Shown: positions 45,019 to 52,647 of the stretch, one piece after another
How positions within the stretch are numbered: the first letter of the stretch is position 1
Layout of the letters: the number at the start of each line of letters is the position of its first letter
Assembly (NCBI GenBank): GCA_029959085.1
Contig: JARWIR010000015.1
Span: forward strand, 4,339,017 to 4,403,016
Direction of reading: 5' to 3'
Length of the DNA stretch: 64,000 nt
From: Nemophila menziesii
Taxonomy: Eukaryota > Streptophyta > Magnoliopsida > Boraginales > Hydrophyllaceae
Program-made: the position numbers and the translations under genes
Notes under the pieces: generated by a model
What the model saw: the letters and a program-made list of their open reading frames with translations, nothing else
The model's database searches: none
What the model was told of the DNA's origin: nothing

Positions 45019-46460
45019 TTTTAAAGGAAAGAGAGGGTTGAGACAAGGAGACCCTCTCTCTCCTTATTTATTCGCTATATGCATGGAGGTTTTTACTGGA
45101 TTATTTAATCACAAAGGAGAGAATTTTAAATTTATTGAATATCTGGTAGCCTACTTGTAAGATACTTGGGGGTCACACTTCACTCAAAAAAACTGTGTGT
45201 AGATGAAGGTAATAAACTAGTTGATAAAATATATATAGTAGCATTAATCAATGGATCTCAAAGCTATTATCTTATGTTGGGAGAGTTGAATTGATTAAGT
45301 TTATACTTATAAGCAAAATATTACACTGGTGTAGAGATTTTCTTTTACCAAAGCAGGTTATCTATAAGCTTAATCAGTTGGTGAGTAGTTTTCTCTAGAA
45401 AGGTAATACAGATGGGACTCAAGGTGCGAAAATTGCATAAGATAAAGTGTGTATGAGTAAGTAAAAAAGGGGACTAGGCATTCCAAGGATTGAGGATTTA
45501 AACTTAGTTTGTCTTTTGTTCATATTTTGGAGGATGTATTCTCAAAAGAAAAATCTTTGGAGTATGTGGGTTAAGAATAAAATTGTTAAAGGAAAATGTA
45601 TTTGGAGTATGGAGGAGAAACAACATCACACATGGATTTGGAAAAAGTTGATGAAGATAAGGAAAATTGCGTATACTTTCATATATCATAAGGTACATAA
45701 TGATAGGAATACCTACTTAATATGGGATAAATGGATAGATGGAATGAGTATTCAAGAAATTATTGGTATTGAGTTAGATAATGATAATATTAACAGCAAC
45801 AAAACAGTGGAATCATGCTATGGAAGAGAAAGATGGAGATTACCAGCTTGCGTTTGGAAAATTCTACCTAAACTTAATAATTATAAGTTGAAAACAGGGG
45901 ATGATATCGAGATTTGGAGTGAAAGTAATAAAAAGGTTTTTCTTTTAAAAAACCTTAATTCAAATTACTTATAAGACAGAGGATGTAAAATGGAGAGAAG
46001 TTATATGGGCTAAATCAAATATTCCAAGATGTGCTTTTATTTCATGGCTTGCTATTCAAGATAGGCCTAGTACTAAAAGCAGAATGCTAGAGTGGGGATG
46101 TCTAATCTAACCACTATGCAATTTCTGTAAAGCTGTAATTAAAGATCACACACACATTTTCTTTAAGTGTTCATTTTTTAGAAGAATTTTGTGCAAAATA
46201 CTGAGTAAAAGTGAAATTAGCAATCAACCAGGTGATTTTGAAAACTTGATTAATATTATTATGACATTGTCTTACGATGAAATGAGATTGGTTGCAAGTT
46301 TAATGATTACTTCATATATATACGTGATATGGTGGAAAAGAAATGATAGAGAACATGGAGGTGCAGGTTTAAATGAAGATCAAATTCTTGTGAAAATTTG
46401 TAATATGACAAGAATGAAGTTACAAGAAAGGAGCCTCAAGAAGAAAGGCATAAAGGAGTT
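45019..46460 (+). pseudogene. Plant LINE reverse transcriptase remnant, block II
   Basis: Starts abruptly inside the RT domain (KGKRGLRQGDPLSPYLFA) and has a further deletion of about 225 bp at 45110 compared with block I, which removes the FTDD box. The post-RT frame 45516-45974 (152 codons) and the zf-RVT-like segment near 46020-46180 (FISWLAIQDRPSTKSRMLEW, CNFC...H...F.C) are better preserved than in block I. The C-terminal frame from 46189 (LVASLMITSYIYVIWWKRND) continues in phase into gag. Inactive. Confidence 0.85.
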
Positions 46461-46659
46461 AGTTGGTGTATGGCATGATTCACAAGAATCGGGATCAATC
46501 ACTAATTTGGATGAATTACAAACAGCGTTCTTTGATCGTTATTATCTGAGTAACATGAGATTAAATGCACATATTGCTTTAACGTCATTTGAACAAGAAC
46601 AAGATGAATTTGTGGGCAAATGTGGACAAGATTCCAATTATGCTAAAGAAGATTTCTAG
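46189..46659 (+). pseudogene. Chimeric open frame: LINE C-terminus fused to Athila gag
   Basis: A 156-codon open frame. The first about 92 residues are the end of the plant LINE ORF2 (IWWKRNDREHGG, KICNMTRMKLQERS). From WHDSQESGSITNLDEL it is a gypsy Gag core closely matching element B (WHDSQEPGTINTWDEL at about 48965). The junction lies near 46467. The same junction, more decayed, is at 22345-22360 in block I, so the fusion predates the duplication. The start at 46189 is only the first open codon after a stop; I do not claim it is translated. Confidence 0.75.
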
Positions 46660-46841
46660 ATCATGGCCTTAAATAACCAAAACAGATGTCAATATTCTAT
46701 AAAGGCCTTGAAGGACAAACAAGAAAAGATTTAGACCTGCTTTGTGGTGGTGGATTCTTTCAGGTAACTCAAGCTAATGCTAAGATTATTTTGAATAGAA
46801 CAGTGATGAATGAGTTGGGTTGGAATACTGTGAGAGCACCT
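46461..46841 (+). pseudogene. Element C gag, 5' part (interrupted by element B)
   Basis: Gag core of the older element, from the LINE junction to the insertion point of B. After the open frame ends at 46659, recognisable residues continue in other phases (SIFYKGLEGQTRKDLDLLCGG, then NRTVMNELGWNTVRAP). It resumes at 55580. The 5' LTR and the first third of Gag of this element are absent. Confidence 0.8.
46837..46841 (+). repeat. Left target-site duplication of element B (CACCT)
   Basis: CACCT directly before the LTR start, repeated at 55575-55579. The paralogous empty site in block I has one CACCT at 22722-22726. Confidence 0.9.
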
Positions 46842-48308
46842 TGATGTATCCCTTTTTGTTCTAATTATATGCCCTTAGGAGACATCAAATTCAGTGATTA
46901 TTTGAATTATTTGTTAGACTTTTAAGCTTATTATGTTATATTACGATTTCTTCTCTTGGATTTGGATTATTTGTGTTTTAGAGCTTTTATGTGTTAATTC
47001 GTTTGTTTTTAGTGTAAAGTTCTTAGGTTTATGATTTGATAGAGTATCAAGACAAGGAGAATAAACGGGAATTAAATTCTTGGATTGAGCGTTGAAGTCA
47101 AAGGTGAGAATAATTGATTCGGCGAAGTAATTAGTGGGGAATGAAATCTGGAATGTTGTCACAAATCACTATTTTTTAGCATCTTACCCATTGATTCAGC
47201 CTTGGAGCATAAAATAAGATCGATAGAGCTTGAAGTCAGGAAGATTTTCCAAGTTAAACGAACTGATTCTGAGTCATGACGAAAAAGTTGCAGCTGTTTT
47301 AGTAACATCTATACACAAGTTACGGGATTTCATTAAATGGATTGGGCTTTTATTCTAATTAACCTAATCCTTCTTTTAAAAAGCTCAATCTATTTTTCTC
47401 ACTATGAAAGGGCTTTAGACTTCAGTTTTTACACACACAACTTTAGAAGATAAAAGCGCCAGAGAGAAGTCAAAAGGAAAAGGAGAGAAGAAATCTGAAG
47501 CTGGAGAATTCAATTTCTCCATCAACAGTCAAAATCAATTAGGTTACCCATTTCATTCTTGAAATTGAAAATGAGTAATTTATCTTTTATTTTAGTTTTT
47601 CATTACATTATGAGCTAAACAATTAAGTGCTTGAGAATCGCAATTATGGATTAAACCCTTATTTATGCTAATTGATGTTTTTCTGAATTTGGGATTATTT
47701 GATTTAAATTGAATTGGGTATTTTGTATTGACTATTATCTACCTAGGTAATAGTCGTTGGTGTTCTTCAATGACCTTGACAGGCTTGACTAACCAATAGC
47801 CGATTGGGTAAGAGACTAAAACCGTTCGAAAGTAGGTATAATCGCCCTGACGGAGTTTATAATACTGTAGGATAGCTCCTAAGTCCACCTTGACGGGGTT
47901 AGGAGATTATAGAGTCCGACTAATACATAAATACCAATTCAGCCCTTAAACGGAAACATTAATGATATAAATATAGGTATATCCCTTGCGAGACTCAAGT
48001 ACAACTTCTCATTCTTGCGTTTACTCATTTTTATTTACTTGCGTCTTATCTAATTGCATTAGTTAATTTTGTATTTATTTTATTTGCAAGTTAGTCCTTA
48101 ATCAAAAACCAAAACAAATCTTTATATCATTTACATTCCGCATTATATAAAAATTATTCACACTTACTACATAACATCGAAAGTCATATCCAATCCGTCC
48201 CTGAGATCGAAATTCCGTTTACCGGATATTACTTGGACGACCCGTACACTTGCGGTACGTGTCTTGCCTTTTTAGGTGTGTTATTTTAGAACACACAAAG
48301 AGACACCA
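46842..48308 (+). repeat. Element B 5' LTR (1467 bp)
   Basis: Begins TGATGTATCC and ends GACACCA. An inverted copy of the start (GGAGACATCA) lies at 46878-46887. Compared with the 3' LTR it lacks about 110 bp near 47728, which removes one of four CCYTGACRGGG motifs. The frame 47162-46941 on the minus strand is not considered a gene. Confidence 0.93.
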
Positions 48309-48314
48309 AGTTTT

Positions 48315-48333
48315 TGGCGCCGCAGCCGGGGAC
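48315..48333 (+). other. Element B primer-binding site, tRNA-Asp type
   Basis: TGGCGCCGCAGCCGGGGAC, six bases after the LTR, agrees with the complement of the plant tRNA-Asp 3' end (TGGCGCCGTTGCCGGGGAT) at 16 of 19 positions. Confidence 0.85.
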
Positions 48334-48444
48334 AGTAGCGTGTGACCACGGTGTTATCCGTAAGTGTTTTAGTTGTTATTTTCATTTTCAATTTTTACGC
48401 TTTTCTTCGTTTTTGCTCTTTCTCAGGCCTTACAGGTTTGGTGC

Positions 48445-50523
48445 ATGTACTCGAACCCTGAGAGGTTAGTTCGAGAAAGAAACAGAAGAGAAAAAGAAGC
48501 AAGAGAACAAGCAAAGAGAGAAAGAGAAATGGAGGATTTGAATGTTCATCACGTTGAAGATCGTGGTGTTCAGTTGGATGCCAATGGACAACCACTAGTA
48601 CCGCCAATCATTCCTAATCCATCAGTTCTCAACAATCAACAAAATCATCCACCTATGCAACAAGCTCAACCCCCTATGTATTATGATCCATGGTTCGTAC
48701 ATGGTCCAGAGCAAGCTCCCTATCGCGCTCCTGCTCTCGGTATTGGTCCTACAAATATCAACGTTGCACGGTATAGACCCGACCTTGGTATGCTATCCCA
48801 ATTTCAGAATTTCGGAAATTTTCGTGGAGTACCTGGAGAAGATCCTATTCGTGCAGTTCAAAAGTTTATGCAAATCTGCGATTCGTATATAACTCAAGGA
48901 GTGACCAAAGAGCATATGTATTTTTCTAATTTCGGATTTTTCGTGATAAACGCAGCTAGTGAGTGGCACGATTCACAGGAACCTGGAACAATAAATACTT
49001 GGGATGAGCTACAAACAGCATTTTTTTATCGTTATTATCTGACGAATATGGGATTAAACACACATGTTTATTTGACATCATTTGTCCAAGAACAAGAAGA
49101 AACTTTGGTAAGATGTTGGACAAGATTTCAGTCATATCTGAGAAGAGTTCCTGACCATGGCCTCACACAACAACAACACTTGAAAATCTTTTATAAAGGC
49201 TTATATGGAGGATCAAGAAAAGACCTCGATTTATTATGTGGTGGTGGGTTCTTACAGATAGCTCTAGTACATGCTAAGATTATTTTAAATAGAACGGTAA
49301 CGAATGAGCAAGGTTGGAGTACAGTGAGAACACCTATCCGAGGTAGAAAAGAAAGTAATATGGGTATCGATGGGAAATTCTCCTCTTTGGAGGATAAGAT
49401 GAAGAGTACATTGGAACAACAAATTAAACAGCTCACTTTAGCTGTTAAAGAGGGTTTTTCAGGTAAGAAGGCAGGTGTTAATGTTACTCAAGAGATATAT
49501 GGGTGTTTGAACTGTGGTGTTCAAGACCATGACTGGGAGCATTATGAAAGTAACCCTGAAGCTGTGATGTTTATTTCTAATAGAGGGAATTACAGTTCAA
49601 GTGGTCAAGGATACCAACCCAACAGAAACCATCCGGGTTTCCAATATTCAAATCCTAATGGGGCAGCTAATCCTACTTATGCTTATCATCCGCGTCCCCG
49701 AGGTAACAATTATCAACGTAGACCACAAAATAATTATCAAGGAGGACAAAATTGCGGAAATCATGTTCAGAGACAGCCGCCTCAAGATAACTACAATGAA
49801 ACCATGAATCAAAAAGCCTTACCTTCTCAATCTCAAGAAGGTACAAATGATCTTTGTCAAACTGTAGAGAGATTAATTGCACTTCAGGAACAGACTATTC
49901 AGAATCAACAAGCTTCTGAAGCTGCAATTAAGTTACTGGAGAATCGAATAGCTCAAATGTCAAAACAATTAGGTCAGCGTCCACAAGGCAAATTACCCAA
50001 TGATACAGAGACTCGTGTCCAATACGAAGATTGTAACGCTATCTCACTCAGAAGTGGTAAGAAGCTTCCCCCACCTCCTTTCCCTATTATGAAAGAAAAA
50101 GAAGTTTCCAACAACGAAAACCCGGTAAAGGATGTGGAAGAAAAAGATGATGACCCTGATGTGGTAGAAGTGGATAATATTTTGGAAATTCCTAAGAAGA
50201 AAGATGTTATAGAAACCCGTCCTCCTCCACCTTTCCCTTCAAGAGTTCAGAAGAAAGGAGATACGGCTGAATATCAAAGATTCACGGATATGGTAAGCAA
50301 GCTCAACATTAATATACCTTTCTTAGAGGCTATCAAGGGGGTACCAAAGTATTTAAAATTCTTGAAAATATTTATCACCAATAAACGCAAATATCTCGAG
50401 AATGAAATGATTGGATTGCTAGAAGAATGTAGTGCAATATGCCAGAGTAAGTTGCCACCTAAATTACTTGATCCTGGGACTTTTACTATTCCTATTTCTG
50501 TTGGTGATGAATGGCAAGGGTAA
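48445..50523 (+). CDS. gag: Element B Gag (about 692 codons)
   Basis: Structural capsid/nucleocapsid polyprotein of the retrotransposon. I take the ATG at 48445 (MYSNPERLVRE) as the start, because the frame upstream to 48373 has no ATG and reads a Phe/Leu-rich leader that looks untranslated. It has an N-terminal Arg/Glu-rich helix, a Pro/Gln linker, and the Gag core around residues 90-275 (ASEWHDSQEPGTINTWDEL, LTQQQHLKIFYKGLYGGSRK). The zinc knuckle CLNCGVQDHDWEHY has its last Cys replaced by Tyr. Then come an Asn/Gln/Gly-rich region, a Gln-rich coiled coil (LIALQEQTIQNQQASEAAIK), Pro-rich PPPPFP repeats, and the lead-in to the protease (LPPKLLDPGTFTIPI). It ends at a TAA just before the protease active site, where element C reads on, so this stop is probably a mutation. 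Confidence 0.85.
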   Translation: MYSNPERLVRERNRREKEAREQAKREREMEDLNVHHVEDRGVQLDANGQPLVPPIIPNPSVLNNQQNHPPMQQAQPPMYYDPWFVHGPEQAPYRAPALGIGPTNINVARYRPDLGMLSQFQNFGNFRGVPGEDPIRAVQKFMQICDSYITQGVTKEHMYFSNFGFFVINAASEWHDSQEPGTINTWDELQTAFFYRYYLTNMGLNTHVYLTSFVQEQEETLVRCWTRFQSYLRRVPDHGLTQQQHLKIFYKGLYGGSRKDLDLLCGGGFLQIALVHAKIILNRTVTNEQGWSTVRTPIRGRKESNMGIDGKFSSLEDKMKSTLEQQIKQLTLAVKEGFSGKKAGVNVTQEIYGCLNCGVQDHDWEHYESNPEAVMFISNRGNYSSSGQGYQPNRNHPGFQYSNPNGAANPTYAYHPRPRGNNYQRRPQNNYQGGQNCGNHVQRQPPQDNYNETMNQKALPSQSQEGTNDLCQTVERLIALQEQTIQNQQASEAAIKLLENRIAQMSKQLGQRPQGKLPNDTETRVQYEDCNAISLRSGKKLPPPPFPIMKEKEVSNNENPVKDVEEKDDDPDVVEVDNILEIPKKKDVIETRPPPPFPSRVQKKGDTAEYQRFTDMVSKLNINIPFLEAIKGVPKYLKFLKIFITNKRKYLENEMIGLLEECSAICQSKLPPKLLDPGTFTIPISVGDEWQG

Positions 50524-50870
50524 GCTTTGTGTGATTTGGGTGCAAGTACTAATCTCATGCCTAGATCAATTTTTGAGAAATTGAAGATGGGAAATGCGAA
50601 ACAGACCTCTATGGTTTTGTAGATGGCCGACAGATTCCTCGTTCATCTAGAGGGACGAATAGAAGATGTCCTCGTCAAGGCAGGTATATTAATCTTCCCT
50701 GCTGATTTTGTTATACTTGATTAGGACGCGGATAGGAATGTCCCCATTATTTTGGGAACACCATTTTTAGCTACGGGGCGTACTTTGATTGATGTAGAAA
50801 ACGGAGAATTGACTATGCGAATCCAAGACGAGGAGGTAAAGTTCAACGTGTTAGGCCAATGAAGTTTCCG
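50524..50870 (+). pseudogene. Element B retropepsin
   Basis: Continues in the gag phase with stops: ALCDLGASTNLMP (active-site Asp in DLGA), a degraded middle, [19 protein letters not shown] and a final beta strand ([16 protein letters not shown]). Stops fall after gag, after MVL and in the VILD region. Aspartic protease for Gag processing, inactive as it stands. Confidence 0.8.
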
Positions 50871-50989
50871 GATTCCAAGGAGGATTTATTCCGATTGGAG
50901 ACCATTGAACAAGGAAAGAAAGAACCAACCAAGGTAGTGGAAATATTAGGAATTGAGTAGAAAAAGCTAAGAAATAAACAACCTAATAA

Positions 50990-51290
50990 ATATCCTCCAG
51001 GCCCTAAGGAAAACCCACACCTTGAACGCGTAAAGAAGAGAGGTAAGGAACGTGCCATGAAAGTTCCAAAAGAACCTAAGAAAGAAAGGAAGAAGGAGAA
51101 GATAAGAGTGGGAGACGAAGTCTCATTGAAAAGGCATGAACCCCCTCCGAAAGCGCGTAAATCCAAAGATTCTTGGCATGGACTATTCATGGTCACACAG
51201 ATTATCTCTGAGAAACTAGTTGGAATCGAAGCCAAGGGATGCAAATTTTGAATAGATAATGTTGATAACCTCCCTCACTGCTGGGAAGGT
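50990..51290 (+). pseudogene. Element B GPF-like module fused behind protease
   Basis: A Lys-rich stretch (about 51057-51110), then RVGDEVSLKRHE, KDSWHGLFMVTQIISEKLVG and, after a TGA at 51249, DNVDNLPHCW. Element A has the parallel GVGNEVLWKAH, DSWMGPFIVTKVVSAKVIEI and VDVHSLTRCWGG. In complete Athila-type elements such a GPF/Y segment ends the integrase (in C: KWSGPYIVTKVTPHGAIEIE). Here it follows the protease with the whole RT-RNase H-integrase core missing. Confidence 0.7.
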
Positions 51291-51467
51291 TAGCTCAACG
51301 ACGTTAAACAAAAGTAACTTCAATTGTATATTAGTTTAAATGCTTTCAAGTCTTTTATTTCGTAGTGGATAATTTAATATTAGTGTATAAATTATAAGTA
51401 ATTGTCGAGTCTTATTGTTTATTTTTAAAGAAATGAGAAAGGTAGTGTGTTGAATAGTGCAGGAATT

Positions 51468-51478
51468 GAGTTTGGGGT
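51468..51478 (+). promoter_or_regulatory. Element B PPT-like motif, copy 1
   Basis: GAGTTTGGGGT, about 178 nt after the end of the GPF module (175 nt in A, 188 nt in C). Confidence 0.7.
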
Positions 51479-51509
51479 GCTAAGGAACAAAAAGAGAAAA
51501 AAATCTGCA

Positions 51510-51900
51510 GAGCCTGACCGGCTAGTCGGTCATATGACCGGTATGCCAGCGGCGGAAAAGGGAGACCTCGGGTCTTTGACTCGGGTATTTTGTCGAGACG
51601 AGAAGAACGCTAAAATGCCTGACCGGTATACCGGCAAGGGGAGCGGTATGCCGGTGCAGGAACAAGAGGCCACGGGTTTTTGGAATCAGGATTTTTGACG
51701 AAGCTACCTTTAGGGGACCGGCTAGTCGGTCATCTGACCGGTATTGTCGACCCGCGGTGTCGGAAAAAAAACGCGACAACACGGGTTTCTGACACGGGTT
51801 CTTTGCCGAGAGGAGACTATCGAAGAGGTCTGGGACCGGCTAGCCGGTCATCTGACCGGTATGCCGGCCCGACCAGCGGGAAAAATACCATATCTTATGA
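51510..51900 (+). repeat. Element B GC-rich palindromic repeat, about four degenerate units of 100-118 bp
   Basis: Each unit has a palindromic head and a tail like CGGGTTTTTGACACGGGTTCTTTGCCGAG. Heads: GACCGGCTAGTCGGTC at 51516-51531 and 51716-51731, the perfect 16-bp palindrome GACCGGCTAGCCGGTC at 51834-51849, and a variant (GACCGGTATACCGGC) near 51620. Three heads are followed by CAT(A/C)TGACCGGTAT. Several stems overlap, so alternative hairpins are possible. Frames 51447-51698, 51680-51928 and 51782-51522 are by-products. Confidence 0.88.
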
Positions 51901-52248
51901 AACCCTATTTTCCCCTCTTTTAACCTAGCCTCTCCTGCAAGATATCATTATGAACGACCCCCAACCCTTCATATACCTGCACTACACCACTACAACACCT
52001 ATAAACATTCAATCCTTCCTCCTAATCCATTCCAAACACACATCCAACACCACAATCACTCAAGAACATAAAGAAATATTCCCCTTCAACATTAAGCCTC
52101 TTCCCAAAGCTTTAATCCTATTCATTAAACCTACCCAAATACACTACATAATCATTACCCATCTCATATAACACCTTAATCCTACATTCTAAATCCTCAA
52201 AACATCAAAATTCCTAACCCTCTCTAGTTTTTGAATATTTGAAGTTTT
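51901..52248. other. Element B leader to the second ORF, no gene
   Basis: C-rich, G-poor stretch (many CAC, ACC, CTC) like C 60960-61200, ending in TCTCTAGTTTTTGAATATTTGAAGTTTTGAG before motif copy 2. The C-rich, unstructured composition recalls a long untranslated leader. The frame 51950-52171 is a compositional by-product. Confidence 0.5.
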
Positions 52249-52259
52249 GAGTTTGGGGT
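52249..52259 (+). promoter_or_regulatory. Element B PPT-like motif, copy 2
   Basis: GAGTTTGGGGT ending eight bases before the second-ORF ATG at 52268. Confidence 0.7.
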
Positions 52260-52267
52260 TCATTGAG

Positions 52268-52560
52268 ATGCCGAAGATTGGGAAGTCAAGAATACCATGA
52301 AGAGGAAGAAGAAGAAGTTGAAGAATCTAGTATTTATTTTGGTGTTGAGAAAGATGTAGTTGAAAGAGTGGAATTTTGGAGGATAAACATGACAAGGTGT
52401 TGACAACCATAGGAAAAGTCAGAAAAGAGTTGGAGCTTATGCAAAACATATTACATGGAGTGAGAAATGTTCAACATGCCACCTACGCAACAGGAAGAGC
52501 TCAACCTGAACGCAACCATGGACACCATCTTTGTGCTGGTTCAGATACGTTTTCCTAAGC
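52268..52560 (+). pseudogene. Element B second ORF, internally deleted
   Basis: Starts MPKIGKSR and hits stops quickly. The recognisable C-terminal part (LEDKHDKVLTTIGKVRKELE, then GVRNVQHATY) matches LEEKQDEMIATLGKVTKELE and GVSNIQHATY of element C. About 950 bp present in C between these ends is missing. Confidence 0.75.
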
Positions 52561-52610
52561 CTTCTCATTTAGTAGTGTATAATAGTTTAATTGCTTTATC
52601 GAGTATTTTC

Positions 52611-52630
52611 AATTCGTGGGGACACGACTC
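52611..52630 (+). ncRNA. Element B conserved hairpin with GGGA loop (structured element, not a gene)
   Basis: AATTCGTG-GGGA-CACGACTC, directly before motif copy 3. Six of eight stem pairs remain. Confidence 0.5.
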
Positions 52631-52636
52631 ATTTTT

Positions 52637-52647
52637 GAGTTTGGGGT
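52637..52647 (+). promoter_or_regulatory. Element B PPT-like motif, copy 3
   Basis: GAGTTTGGGGT, six bases after the GGGA hairpin. Confidence 0.7.

Noticed and set aside
48373..48444. N-terminal hydrophobic extension of element B Gag looking like a signal peptide
   Set aside because: There is no ATG in this part; the first ATG is at 48445, and the Phe/Leu-rich reading comes from a T-rich untranslated leader.
51516..51849. CRISPR-like array of palindromic repeats
   Set aside because: Repeats are degenerate, spacing is 100-200 bp, and the context is a plant retrotransposon.
51447..51928. Frames of 82-86 codons on both strands
   Set aside because: By-products of the GC-rich repeat of element B.
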